Positions 37,952-47,791 of a DNA stretch of 64,000 nt are shown here, one piece after another. The position numbers were made by a program, and so were the translations under genes. Position 1 is the stretch's first letter. Each line of letters starts with the position of its first letter. This DNA is from Undaria pinnatifida. Lineage: Eukaryota; Sar; Phaeophyceae; Laminariales; Alariaceae. Under the pieces are notes generated by a model. It made no database searches. It was not told where the DNA came from and was given only the letters and a program-made list of their open reading frames with translations. The stretch is from assembly GCA_012845835.1 (NCBI GenBank), contig JABAKD010000005.1, positions 3,829,655 to 3,893,654 on the forward strand, given 5' to 3'.

Positions 37952-38320
37952 ATAGCGCCGGTTGAATAGTGCATGTTTTCCGGAATAGTGCCGGTTGAAC
38001 AGTGCATATTTTCTGTATAATGCAGGTTGAATAGTGCATATTTCCTTTATGGTGCCTGTTGAATAGTGCATGTTTCCGGCATAGTGCCGGTTGAACAGTG
38101 CATGTTTCATGTATAGAAGCCGGTTGAACGGCAGTGCATATTTCCGGTAGTGCCGGTTGAACAGTACATGTTTCCGGTATAGTGCCGATTGAATAGTGCA
38201 TATCAAGGGTATAGCGCCGGTTGAACAGTGCATGTTTCCGGTATAGTGCCGATTAAATAGTGCATATTAAGGGTATAGCGCCGGTTGAACAGTGCATGTT
38301 TCCGGTATAGTGCCGGTAAA
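37952..38320 (+). repeat. 32-bp tandem repeat, about twelve copies
   Basis: TATAGTGCCGGTTGAACAGT and GCATGTTTCCGG recur every 32-33 bp. The phrase AGTGCCGGTTGA also occurs in the element near 42.35-42.52 kb, suggesting an origin from its terminus. Confidence 0.88.
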
Positions 38321-38350
38321 AGACGCGTGCTACGATAGAGGTACTCGTGC

Positions 38351-38598
38351 TACGGAGGCCCACCGTTAACAGGATGAAACTACACACAGAAAAAAGAGAA
38401 AGCATTGCCACCTTCCAGGCTGGCCCTCGTACGCTACGACTGCTGTGGCCGATTGAGGCTCTGCGCACCTGGTAAGACCAGCCACTAAAATATAACTCGA
38501 GTCAAGCGCTATTAAACAAAGGAGGGTGCTTTTTTTCGTTTTTTTGCCCGTTTTTGTTTTTTTGATTCATCCTCTGCTAGCAGCGGATCTCCGTTATA
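38351..38598. mobile_element. TA-flanked element related to mariner MITE, copy 2
   Basis: TACGGAGGCCCACCG and GCGGATCTCCGTTA are inverted. GGCCGATTGAGGCTCTGCGC and AACAAAGGAGGGTGCT match copy 1. Confidence 0.6.
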
Positions 38599-38644
38599 GC
38601 ACTTTTTGGCCCAAAATATTTTTCTCACTGACGGGGATCCTTAA

Positions 38645-38728
38645 CCCCTTTAGAGCCCCCAAAATCCCTCCCGAAACTAAACTCAAGTAAATTTGTAAAA
38701 AAAAAATGGGTTTCCAGTTGTAATGGCG
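38645..38728 (-). mobile_element. piggyBac-like mini-element, copy 7
   Basis: TTAA at 38641-44 and 38729-32. Sits at the same MITE-1 position as copy 6, with the same flanking GCCGTCTTA..CCTCCTTGACC extension. Confidence 0.8.
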
Positions 38729-38932
38729 TTAAGCCGTCTTAGCCCTCCTTGACCCAAAATCGTCGAAATGTTGTGTTTGTATACAGCAGTACCTGGTCCA
38801 CATTTTTTTTTTTTCATCGTGTCACACTTTTTCGGTTTTGCTCAAAAACGTTTTTTTTTTGGATGAGAGATCCTTCAGCGAGAAAGCTCCAGAAAAATAA
38901 ATATGCTATTTCACGTCTACCGTAGCATGGGT

Positions 38933-39454
38933 TGGCCTATTAAGGCCTACATACTGCCGGTATATAGTCTAGCGCCAGTGAAATTACAGGGCCTATTGCC
39001 CGTACAGTGCCGGTGAAATCGCTTGGCACGACCGAAACCCGCTATACTATCAACAGTGTTACCTATACCCAATCGTGCGGGTGTTCGATATATTGCCGGT
39101 AATGTTGGCTGGGACGTACTTGTAGTACACTAGTAGTACTATATATGGAGACCGACGGGAAACCTGTCGGCGCTGCAGCAGCAGTAGATCATACCTGGTA
39201 TGCGATAGCTGGCGCTGAGCAGAGATTGAGATAGAGCAAACACAGAGTGAAAATAATCTCTCACAGCACAGGCGTCGAAGCTGCCTGTACTGACGGTTTT
39301 GCACCCTAGTAAACCGCCTTTCCAACTAGTACAAAGCCCAAACATCTTATTGAAAGTCATTCGTGGACTACAGATATCGTGACAGAAAACCACCACTGCA
39401 CGCGTTGGGCTGGGGTGCCCTTTTCTTTAACACACGACACACGCAACGGTGTGT
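38933..39454. other. No complete feature
   Basis: Has CTGCCGGTATATAG and CAGTGCCGGTGAAATCG, echoes of the 32-bp repeat, and otherwise unique sequence. Minus-strand frames of 85-88 codons are not recognisable. Confidence 0.4.
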
Positions 39455-39724
39455 TCAGGCGCACGTTTTTTTTTTCCCTGCAAGGTTCTTGGCTTGAGGA
39501 GCTCCATATATCATCCCAAGAAGACTGATTCCGAGCAAAAACTGAGAGGACAACCCGATGGGCACAACCCGTGGCCTAGCCATGCACAATGAAATCGTTT
39601 TGCCAAAATAAAAAATCGAAGAAATTTCGACAAGGTTGGGTTAAGGAGTACCCTGTCATCCATCCGCAAAACGTTCCGGCCGAAAAGTGCTACGTAACTC
39701 TACCTATCGTGGTACGCGTCAAAA
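39455..39724 (+). mobile_element. MITE-1 copy p
   Basis: GGCGCACG, T-run, AGGTTCTTGGCTTGAGGAGC, CCGTGGCCTAGCC, GACAAGGTTGGGTTAAGGAG, CTCTACCTATCGTGGTACGC. Confidence 0.68.
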
Positions 39725-40296
39725 CTTGCCCGTTTTCCCCGGGTCACGACCCGGCTCGAAAACTCGCGGGTCGAGTCGGGTAGGGTAAGGAGGAGATGTT
39801 CGAAATCTCACGGGACGGGTCGGGCCGGATCGGGTCAGGATTTTTTTTCAAAAAATAACTGGTCGGGTCGGGTCTGATCGGATCGGGTCGGGTCGGGTCG
39901 GGTTGGGTCGGGTCGGGTCGGGTCGGGTCGGGTCGGGTCGGGTCGGGTCGGGTCGGGTCGGGTCGGGTCGGGTCGGGTCGGGTCGGGTCGGGTCGGGTCG
40001 GGTCGGGTCGGGTCGGGTCGGGTCGGGTCGGGTCGGGTCGGGTCGGGTCGGGTCGGGTCGGGTCGGGTCGGGTCGGGTCGGGTCGGGTCGGGTCGGGTCG
40101 GGTCGGGTCGGGTCGGGTCGGGTCGGGTCGGGTCGGGTCGGGTCGGGTCGGGTCGGGTCGGATCGGGTCGGGTCGGGTCGGATCGGGTCGGGTCGGGTCG
40201 GGTCGGGTCGGGTCGGGTCGGGTCGGGTCGGGTCGGGTCGGGTCATTCTGGCCCGATCCGACGACTCGCGAGAAGAGATTCGATCCGTGAAAAGCC
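39721..40296. mobile_element. hAT-like element with expanded GGGTC core
   Basis: The right end reads GTGAAAAGCCCTG (inverse CAGGGCTTTTCAC); the left has CCGTTTTCCCCGGGTCACGA and CCCGGCTCGAAAACTCGCGG. Same arrangement as at 42593-42816. The interior is dominated by the GGGTC array. Confidence 0.5.
39856..40252 (+). repeat. GGGTC pentamer array (about 75 units)
   Basis: Nearly perfect (GGGTC)n with a few GGATC variants near 40160 and 40180. Gives long RPDPT- or GSGRV-type frames on both strands, which are not proteins. Confidence 0.97.
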
Positions 40297-40424
40297 CTGT
40301 TTTTTTTTCCCCGACAGCACGGCGGGCCTGGCTGGCATGTGGGCTCGTGTATGAACGATTTTGTACGTGTTGCTGGGTGTGCACACAGCCTTAGCCCTAG
40401 TTGTCACACGCACTCTTCCCTCCC

Positions 40425-40800
40425 CCCCCTTTCCCTGTTTTTTTTCTGTGGCAAAAGGGGTTCAGCGCCCCCCTCCCAACCTCACCCTCCCTTCCCTCCT
40501 CCTCGCCTCCCTTCCTTCCCGCATTCCGACCGGAAAATTTGGTTCGAAATAGTTCAGTCGGTCCTCTGTTGGAGACGAAAACAACATACCTGGTAGAATT
40601 TCTGAGATTCTTTTTTTTTGTGGCAAACGGGTGAGAGCACATCCCTCCAACCCTATCCCCCTCCCGCCGCTTCCCTTCCTTCCCGCATTCCGACGAGTTA
40701 AGTTCGTAATATGTAGCTCGGTGGTTCTTTCCGGGACAAAAACAACCCAGAATTTGTGTGCTTTTTTTCTGTGGCGAAACGGATCCCGCCCCCCCCCAAC
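40425..40800 (+). repeat. Three tandem copies of a ~160-175-bp repeat
   Basis: TTTTTTTCTGTGGCAAAMGG, a C-rich tract, CTTCCTTCCCGCATTCCGAC, GTTCGWAATAG..CGGTCCTCTG and ACAAAAACAAC recur at 40440, 40607 and 40764. A related single block follows the family-B copy at 42125-42220. Confidence 0.75.
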
Positions 40801-40807
40801 CCTCGAA

Positions 40808-41101
40808 CTAGGAATTTACCCATTTAAAACAAATAGAGACGCGAGAAAGTTGAAATGGCAATATAAAGTAAGGAATATGCCAGAAACAAGGTTGCCAGCC
40901 ATAGTTGATAGGGTTGTACGGGAGAAAATAACAAAAGGACGAGCTGGAATAAGATGGGATAATGTGGTCGAGAAAATATTGAAGGAGTTGGGAAGAGACC
41001 AAGAAGATATACCATCCATAGAGAAGTCTGGTGGGTACAAGACAGAATTAAAAGAAATAATATTAATAGAAGAAAGGGAAAGGTTAGCGCTAAGAAAATA
41101 A
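40808..41101 (+). pseudogene. LINE ORF2 C-terminal region, part 1
   Basis: Frame DARKLKWQYKVRNMPETRLP, AIVDRVVREKITKGRAGIRW, DNVVEKILKELGRDQEDIPS, IEKSGGYKTELKEI. This is the post-RT segment of a LINE polyprotein (R-K-L-K-W-Q-Y-K and K-G-R-A-G-x-R-W-D-N-V are repeated at 53.88 kb). Stops at TAA 41099-41101; the following block is in another frame, so the ORF is broken here. Confidence 0.7.
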
Positions 41102-41139
41102 GGTAGACAAGGAGAAGGACCTAGAGATATACGGGGGAG

Positions 41140-41649
41140 TTGAGGGAAGATACTGGAATGGAAACGCATTTGCACGGTCCAATGGACTACGCGAAAACGC
41201 CGAAATTGCGATGTCGTGTAGGGGACCTGGACCTACCAAAAAGAAGAAAGAGATATACCAGTAGTCGGGAGGAGAAGGATGTGGATGCACATATGTGCCC
41301 GTGTGGCATAACAGAGAGTAAGGCTTGCATAGCGGGAGAATGTGAAATATGCAAGGAGGAACGGGATGCGCTGGAGGAGGAGGTGAGGAAATTACACGAA
41401 CGTGACATGGAAGAGTTTGATAGAATAGAGAGTAGCGAGAAAACGATCGCTATCCTAGGAGATAGATGGTGGCCGCAGACGGCGAAACAGGACGTGGGTA
41501 GGATACGCAAACAGTTTCTGTGTAATATATGGAAAAAGCGTAATGAGCGCCCAAACGTTGGAGATGTCTCTATTAGGAGTAGGAACGGTGCTTCGTCTCG
41601 AAAGGGATGCGTGGTCAATGGTCAAATCACTAAGGCAAGCAACAAATGA
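41140..41649 (+). pseudogene. LINE ORF2 C-terminal region, part 2
   Basis: Frame with RCRVGDLDLPKRRKRYTSSR, HMCPCGITESKACIAGECEI, CKEERDALEEEVRKLHE, TIAILGDRWWPQTAKQ, FLCNIWKKRNERPNVGD and the terminal SRKGCVVNGQITKASNK before TGA. C-x-C-(8-12)-C-x(3)-C resembles the Cys motif found near the C-terminus of many LINE polyproteins. 170 codons open. Confidence 0.72.
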
Positions 41650-41689
41650 GTACGCTACCCCTCCCCCCCCCAACCCTTTGTTTTGTTTT

Positions 41690-42122
41690 GGCGATCACCA
41701 TGATGGATATCGAGTTAGGTCATATTTTGCGGGGTGGAGAACCCTATCTCCGCACAAGGAGAATGATCGCATCACGTAGTGTGAACATGGCAAGGCACCC
41801 ACGAGGCAGTTACATAGTAATTATACCCATCGCTGTCTCTGGAGTGGCCACACCAGAAAACAAAGTAACCCATTGGCGCTGTCATCCACAATGCAATAAA
41901 AATGGGCACACGATGCCGAATTCCGTCTTACAGCGGTTCTTGGAAGGATGCAGTTCACCCTTCATGCGACTCGCCGACCACCTCACGGCGCTTCCTTCGC
42001 GCTTGGTGCAAGCAATGCCTGCCTGGTTGGTGAAAACCCGACGTGCTCCGTCCCGGCGTAGTAGGGATGCGAGGGTCTATGGTCATACGACTACGGTCAT
42101 GCACAAACTGAGTACACCCCCC
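41690..42122 (+). mobile_element. SINE-like family B, near full-length copy 2
   Basis: From CACCATGATGGATATCGAGT to GGTCATGCACAAACTGAGTA followed by a C-tract. No retained ORF shared with copies 1 and 3. Its last ~40 bp align with the LINE 3' tail ending at 41652. Confidence 0.75.
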
Positions 42123-42279
42123 CACCCCCTCCCGTCTCCCTTCCTTCCTTCCCGTATTCCGACGGGAAAATAGGTTCGCGATAGCTCGGTCGGTCTTCTG
42201 TGAGGGACCAAGGGCTGCCAACGACGACTTCACAAGACCTGCTATACTTGGTCTGCACCCACTGTTTTGAAACACGAAC

Positions 42280-42550
42280 TGCGTGGAACTACAGCAGTCC
42301 TGGTCCCCCTATAGTACACTTTTGTGATGGAACTACGGCAGTAATGGTCCCTCTATAGTGCCGGTTAGTGCCAGCTGGAAATACCAATATGCCAGGTATA
42401 TCTATGGCGGCAAACCGGCACTAGTTTGTATGGTGCCACTATATTTGTTGCGTTCCCCCCATCTGTGCCAAGCGATTGCATAGGCACTATTAGCGGGAAG
42501 CCGGCACTACTCAACCGGCACTATATAGGGACCTACACTGCTGTAGGGTG
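42280..42550. mobile_element. TIR element with CTACRGCAGT ends
   Basis: GGAACTACAGCAGTCCTGGT, CCCTATAGTACAC (and a second GGTCCCTCTATAGTGCCGGT) are mirrored by ACCGGCACTATATAGGGACC and ACACTGCTGTAGGG at the right. Source of the phrase TATAGTGCCGGTT in the 32-bp array. Confidence 0.55.
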
Positions 42551-42592
42551 GGTTAAATTCGAAGTTCCAGAAGAGTGTTTTATGCCGTTTTT

Positions 42593-42816
42593 CCAGGGCT
42601 TTTTTTTCTTTTTTTCGCGGGTCACGATCCAGCCCGCTGGTCGAGTCAGGCAGTTTTCAAAATCTCGCGGGTTGGGTTGGGTCGGGTCGGGTCGGGTCGG
42701 GTCGGGTTGGGTCTGGTCGGGTCGGGTCAGGAGGTGGTCGAACTCTCACGGGACGGGTCGGATCATCATGCCTCGACCCGACCCGCGAGTAGTGACCTGA
42801 CCCGTGAACAGCCCTG
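42593..42816. mobile_element. hAT-like element with GGGTC core, short copy
   Basis: CAGGGCT at the left; right end CCCGTGAACAGCCCTG (inverse CAGGGCTGTTCACGGG). Both arms have CGCGGGTCACGA-type motifs and the centre about ten GGGTC/GGGTT units. T-rich flanks (GTTTTTC, CTTTTTA) are consistent with, but do not prove, an 8-bp duplication. Confidence 0.6.
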
Positions 42817-43044
42817 CTTTTTATCCGCTGCGAGAACTATGCTACTCTAATTTCAACTTACTATCAACACGCACCCCCATAAGGAGGGGGGGGTGATCCT
42901 CCGAGCTGATACTAGCTGCCAGATTCACTCCGGTGCTTGTCTTGTCGCTGCATCAGCCTAGCTCGCTGATCCACTCTTTTTTCTCACCAGCAGATTCTTG
43001 ACACGTGCAACCACCCACTCAACCGCCCGTGCACGGCAAGGCAC

Positions 43045-43515
43045 GAGAGGGGGGAGGGGGAGGTGTACTCTTTTCATGCATAGCCGTAGTTTCGGACGGC
43101 CGTTGACCCTAGCATCCTTACAAATGTAGGACCATTGACCTTCGCATCTCTGCAAATTTGTAACATCGTTGACCCTCGCACCCCGACAATACCGGGACGG
43201 AGCGTGTCGGGTTTCCATCGCCCACGCAGGCATCGCGTGCAACAAGCGCGAAGCGCCGGGAGTTATCAGTGTAGCTACATGGAGAGCGAGCTGCATCCTA
43301 CCAAGAACCCCGTGCGAGGCGGACTACCGCACCTTGAGCTATACTTTGTTGGATATCCGACGACAGCGTCGAATGCATTTGTTTCGATTTCTGGCGTGGC
43401 CACTTCCAGAGACAATAATGGGGGACTCTATGCAACAGCCTCGCGGGTGCCCCCTTGCCTGTGGTCAAGGTTGTCCACTCCATTCAATGCGATTTAACTC
43501 GAGTTCCATCTCGGT
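43045..43515 (-). mobile_element. SINE-like family B, near full-length copy 3
   Basis: Shares CGACGGAGCGTGTCGGG-type, AAGCGCGAAGCGCCGGGAG, GAGCTGCATCCTACCAAGAA and CAGAGACAATAATGGG with copy 1 in the same orientation; G-run at 43051-43064 is the tail. Contains a triplication of GTTGACCCTCGCATC near 43100-43180. Confidence 0.68.
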
Positions 43516-43519
43516 TGCC

Positions 43520-43735
43520 GTCAAAACATCAAAACGAGATGAAAAAAAAAAACGATACCCTGGTGGTCTAGCTCAAAACATCAAAAACGAGGAGAAAAAA
43601 AAACGATACCCTGGTGGTCTAGCTCACTTAGTCTACATAGTGAGAGGCGTCTTTTTACAGAGTCTTCGCCAACCGACGCCAACCCCAGAAGCGCGCGCGC
43701 GCTGGAAGGGGGGGGGGGGGGGGGGGGGCAGTCAT
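43520..43735 (+). repeat. Tandem duplication and G-run
   Basis: AACATCAAAA..GAGAAAAAAAAACGATA and CCCTGGTGGTCTAGCTCA occur twice (43527-43575, 43578-43627); a 21-G run at 43709-43728 follows. Confidence 0.8.
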
Positions 43736-43779
43736 CATGCACTGCCGTATTCCTGAGGAACACAGGACGAGAGCGGGGG

Positions 43780-43856
43780 GCGGGGCGGCACTCACGCGTT
43801 CTTGCCGCAGTGATTTGACCATTGACCACACATCCCTTTAGAGAATGAACATCGGA
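43780..43856 (-). mobile_element. LINE 3'-end fragment
   Basis: CACTCACGCGTTCTTGCCGC, AGTGATTTGACCATTGACCA, CACATCCCTTTAGAGAATGA: the inverse of the LINE tail, 75 bp. Confidence 0.6.
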
Positions 43857-44045
43857 GGGGGGAGAGATCCACAGACAAGGACACGGTAAAAATAGGCGGG
43901 TGCTGCATAAGATACGACGCTCACGGTGATCGTTTTACCGTCGCCACCGATAACGTTGGTTATTTTTTCACAACGAGGGGCGACGCCCTCCCATACACGC
44001 CGTGCGCGTCGTCCGTAGCTGCGTCGACCGTAAACGATCCAAAGT
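43857..44045 (+). other. Open coding-like frame without start codon
   Basis: From GAG 43841 to TGA 44063 one frame reads STDKDTVKIGGCCIRYDAHG, DRFTVATDNVGYFFTTRGDA, LPYTPCASSVAASTVNDP. No ATG and no clear acceptor. Protein-like composition; unrecognised. Confidence 0.25.
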
Positions 44046-44159
44046 TAGATGGCGATAATTTGTGAAAAAAAACTCAACCACGCTGAAATGAAACGGAACG
44101 GAACGCAATCAGCGAGCACGGCCGTTTCCCTGCCCTTTCCTCTGATCATCGGGGTGGAG

Positions 44160-44320
44160 TGATCGCAGCAACGCACTCAACGCACCGGCAAAGACAACCC
44201 ACCCCCCAGAGTTTTTGGAGTTTGCAAAGAATCCGAAGATTTCCCAGCCATCGTGGGAGAAACGGTCCCGTCCGGTAAACGCAGTATCTTCTTCTATAGA
44301 CCGTGACACGTGTTCCTGAG
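44160..44320 (+). other. Coding-like segment, strand uncertain
   Basis: Plus frame NAPAKTTHPPEFLEFAKNPK and ISQPSWEKRSRPVNAVSSS; minus frame 44345-44109 also open (DGWEIFGFFANSKNSGGW). One is a shadow. I favour the plus strand but cannot name it. Confidence 0.25.
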
Positions 44321-44345
44321 TGCCATCAACATGCCCCCTCGTCAT

Positions 44346-45049
44346 TATACACGACGAGTATCATTCAGCATCCCGCCCAACCATTTTACACGACAACCGA
44401 TGCTAATATCCCCCCCTGCTCTGTGCAGGACAAGGTACGACATCGCAGGGTTGATACATTGCAATATCAGAATAGACTCACACCAAACTTAGAAACCAAG
44501 CTCAAAAACCAAAAACGTGAATGAAAACTCAAAGTCCTCCAATCAAAAACCAATCTCTCAAAGCGAATCCTCAGAGTCTCAAACAAAGTAACAGCAGCCT
44601 CATGCTGGAAACATCAACCACCTCTCGAAAGCCATTGTCTGGAAAAAACGGCATCATCCTCAAAATTAGCCAGGAAAAACGACTTTTTCTCCGGATTCAT
44701 AAGTAACAAGAACTCCAATTTTTTGCATATCTTTCGAATTGCGTTGTTTGTTATCATTTTCTTTGGCTTGGGAGGGAGAGTTAGTTGCCGACATATCGAT
44801 CGCAGCATGCACTTCTGTGGCATGCCCACTCATCTTTGCCCATAATCACGCATCTCCCTCCCTTCACTGTCAGGGTATTGGCACAGAAATCACGAATGCC
44901 ACAGTCTGTTCGCGTGTTCTACCAGTCTGTCAACACCGTCCCGAGCTGTATTATCCACTTGGTACTGTCACTGACGCCATCAACCAAACGCCGCCATGCT
45001 GCTGCAATCAATGTTAGTTCTTCAACCATACAACATGAACCAAAACGCC
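44346..45049. other. No supported feature
   Basis: Unique-looking sequence; small overlapping frames, no conserved motif or element boundary seen. Confidence 0.4.
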
Positions 45050-45815
45050 TACAGGTTGATTCACGTTAAAACCCCCAATTTTATTCCCCGGCGACCGACG
45101 AATGTCCACGCCGCTTTTTTGATTCATACCGTGAATTTTTCACACGTCTTCTATGTGCCATTGCGAAGACCTCACCTTTTTTTTTTGTTTTTTGCCGGAT
45201 TTTTCGTCAGTTAAGATTTTCGGAAAAGTAGACCACCTTAGCCCAAATATTTCGGTCGAAAAAAAACAAGAAAGGAACAAAAAAATTGGAGGTCAGACCT
45301 CGGGATGGGCATGTAGAACACGCGTGCAAAATTTCAGGGTCTATTTCATCAAAAACGGCGAGGACACGTATACTTTTGTGCGTAAAAATGGGTAAGATAC
45401 GTGATTTCCTCCAAAAGACTTGGCTTTGGTGTAGGATCCAGTTTTTCGCTAGATTCTGCCTAATGTTGAACACAGGCAGGTCAGATGTTCGATTTTTTGC
45501 GCGAAAATTTCCACAGACATGCCGTGGAGTACGTCCAACCGGATCGTGCAAAATGCGCCGCAATTTGTTTCTCGCCCCCACTTAGAAAAAGCCTGAATAT
45601 CATTGAAAAATATGATGGCCTGTCATTGATTGGTCGACATGAGTTTCGCTCATAGAGACAGCCCGAGGCCGCTAAAAAACAAAACTGGCCCTGTCACCCT
45701 CTTCCACTGCCCGTGGGGGCCAGTATGATACCAAATATTCACTATTTGACTAGATATTGCGAGCGGCATTCGTGGGGGAGAGAATTTGTTTTTCTTTACT
45801 TGAACCAGCCCATAC
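45050..45815 (+). mobile_element. Long TIR element (~760 bp), copy 1
   Basis: Collinear over its whole length with 59192-59936 in the opposite orientation. Ends CAGGTTGATTCACGTTAAAA and CTTTACTTGAACCAGCC are imperfect inverted repeats (CAGGCTGGTTSAMGT). The minus frame LRRILHDPVGRTPRHVCGNF and RAKNRTSDLPVFNIRQNL is also open in the other copy. Confidence 0.68.
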
Positions 45816-46284
45816 GTAATTCTCTCTCGCAAACAAAGACATGCTCACTTTTTCTTTGTTCGGTTCCCGAACTCTAACAATTTTTCCATTACTCCCGATT
45901 TCCTCGAGACACCAGTCCCCAGTACGGGACCTAGCTGAACCAGGAAAATAGAACGAAACTCCGTACTATACCGAAACGCAACCAACCGCAGAAATTCGAT
46001 GTACTTGTATGTATTCCGCACGCTGTACGATGAAATGTGCAACATGTAGCGGCAGGACATTGAGCTGCTCAAAAACTCGAAACAAACAACAAATAGCTAC
46101 GGGTACTGATATAAGTATACTGATAAAAGTTTACCAGGTGCCGAAGTCTCCTGAAAATTGCATTATCTCTGCTGGCATACAGGAGGGCATGTCTGTCGAA
46201 ACAGACTAAATCTCGAACAACAGACAATTAATAGCTCCCCAAAAAACTGACGAACAACACCCTCGCTCTAAAACCAAGATACAA

Positions 46285-46770
46285 CTACCGCCATCCCAAA
46301 AAAGCGCATGGGATATCCATCAGAAAGCCCCGGTTACAGGAAAAAGTCGTGTACATCAGTTGAGCGGGTTTGTCAAGAAATCTGCATGCTGATCGCCTGA
46401 CGCTACATTGAGTAATGACAAAACTGCCCCTTAAAAAGAAGCTCCCGCAAAAAGCGGTGTCGCGCATCGATGTGCTTCGAGTTCTGCATGCACACTGGGT
46501 TTTTGCGCCAGGTGCTTTGCGCCCTCGTTATCCTCGAAAGCCGCAATGCACGTCGCACGAAACTCCGGGTAAACAAAATAGAACACACAAATAAAACAAA
46601 AATAAATAAATAATACATTTTGTACAGTAAAATACACACATACCGCATGAATATTGCCTCCTTGATGGTGTCGTGCCAGTCCTGAATACTCGGCCCCAGT
46701 CGTCGAGAGCGTGACGCATATATCTATTCTCGGAAGCCAGCACACTCATTCCCCCGCACACATTATAGCA
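46285..46770 (-). pseudogene. copia RNase H, with AT-rich insertion
   Basis: CGGMSVLAS / ICVTLSTTGAEYSGLA contains the L-S-T-x-x-A-E-Y RNase H motif; after a frame change IKEAIFMRYV, an AT-rich block (46562-46640), then PEFRATCIAAFEDNEGAKHL and NSKHIDARHRFLRELLFKGQ. The domain is complete in order but split over three frames. Confidence 0.75.
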
Positions 46771-47006
46771 CCACCTGAAACCGAACCCCTGTCAGTTGGC
46801 TTTTCTGGCATGGTCAGCATCTGCAAACGCTACCAGCTCAACTCTACTGACCCTTCTGGAAAGTAACGCCGAATCTCTCGTAGAAAACTCCTACTCTAAA
46901 AGACCAAGCGCTGCCCTCCAGTGTACCTTCCTCGGCTGATTCGCGTACCTTGCTACCGCTCTCACCTTTTTTTCTTTTGAATATCCGGTCGTGTTTACTT
47001 CACGAG

Positions 47007-47730
47007 TCACATCAAGCACCCGACCAACTCGCGAAAAGACCAATCACCCACAGGTTCGTTCTTGTCGAACACCTCGAGCTTCAGACCAGTCGAAAGCGGG
47101 GTACTCCTCCCAGAACTGACATCAAACCTCGCCGCGGTGTTTTCAGCGAAAGCTTGTTGCGAAAACGTCAAAGTACCAGCACCCCAATCCCCCGCAAAAC
47201 GACGACCAGCACACCACCGCAACTCGCCCAGATTGTTGATCGGGACAAGGCGTTGAAGGTCTTCACATAACTGATCGCACCTAGCCTCAAGTCCTGCTGC
47301 AAATATATCATCCACATGAACTACTGTTACAATGGAAACAGAGCCCAAGTCGATCAGTCGCAAGACACGCATCAGCGTAGCACTGGGCAAATTCAAGAAG
47401 GTGTGGGTGAGTAGATGGTTGTGCCACGACCCCGACGCGTGTTTCAAGCCGCAGAGACTGCGGTTCAACCTGACTACCTTACTTACCAAACGTTTCGCCG
47501 CAATCATGGGGTAGTCGCCAAGAAACATGTTCTGCAGACTCCACTGGACGAACGCTTTCTCGGCGTCAAAATGACACAAGTCCAAGCCCAACTCGCACGC
47601 AATAGCACCCAGCAAACGAAAAAAAGACGCCGAAGGCGTCGGGGGGCAAATACCTCAAAGAAGTCAATACCCTCACACTGCTTAAAAGCTCGTGTCACCA
47701 GTCTTGCTTTCGCCCGGACCACAGAGCCAT
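47007..47730 (-). pseudogene. copia reverse transcriptase core
   Basis: Upstream frame: KARLVTRAFKQCEGIDFFEV then FAP (47720-47640). Downstream frame from 47615: ELGLDLCHFDAEKAFVQWSL, RLNRSLCGLKHASGSWHNHL, VVHVDDIFAAG (catalytic V-D-D), RFAGDWGAGTLTFSQQAFAE. A frameshift near 47640 separates them. 203 codons open in the second block, ending at RELVGCLM. Confidence 0.82.
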
Positions 47731-47791
47731 GCTCGTTGAATTTCCAGGCGAATGCCGACTTCGCCGAGATGACGTTCAGGCCGCCCGGTTG

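Larger units (their letters stand above)
38320..38932 (-). mobile_element. MITE-1 copy o, doubly invaded
   Basis: GACGCGTGCTACGATAGAGG at 38320, then an insertion, then TTTTTGGCCCAAAATATTTT, CTGACGGGGATCC, a TTAA element, CCCAAAATCGTCG and finally TTCACGTCTACCGTAGCATG. Confidence 0.72.
40808..41650 (+). mobile_element. LINE-type retrotransposon, 3' half
   Basis: Only the region downstream of the reverse-transcriptase core is present, ending in the poly-C tail (41656-41682). Two adjoining coding blocks in different frames are described separately. A second decayed copy is at 53.9-54.8 kb and eight short 3' fragments occur elsewhere in the window. Confidence 0.78.

Noticed and set aside
39848-40394. 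Long open frames of GSGRV / RPDPT repeats on both strands
   Set aside because: They are read-through of the GGGTC array; any 5-bp repeat without a stop word is open in several frames.
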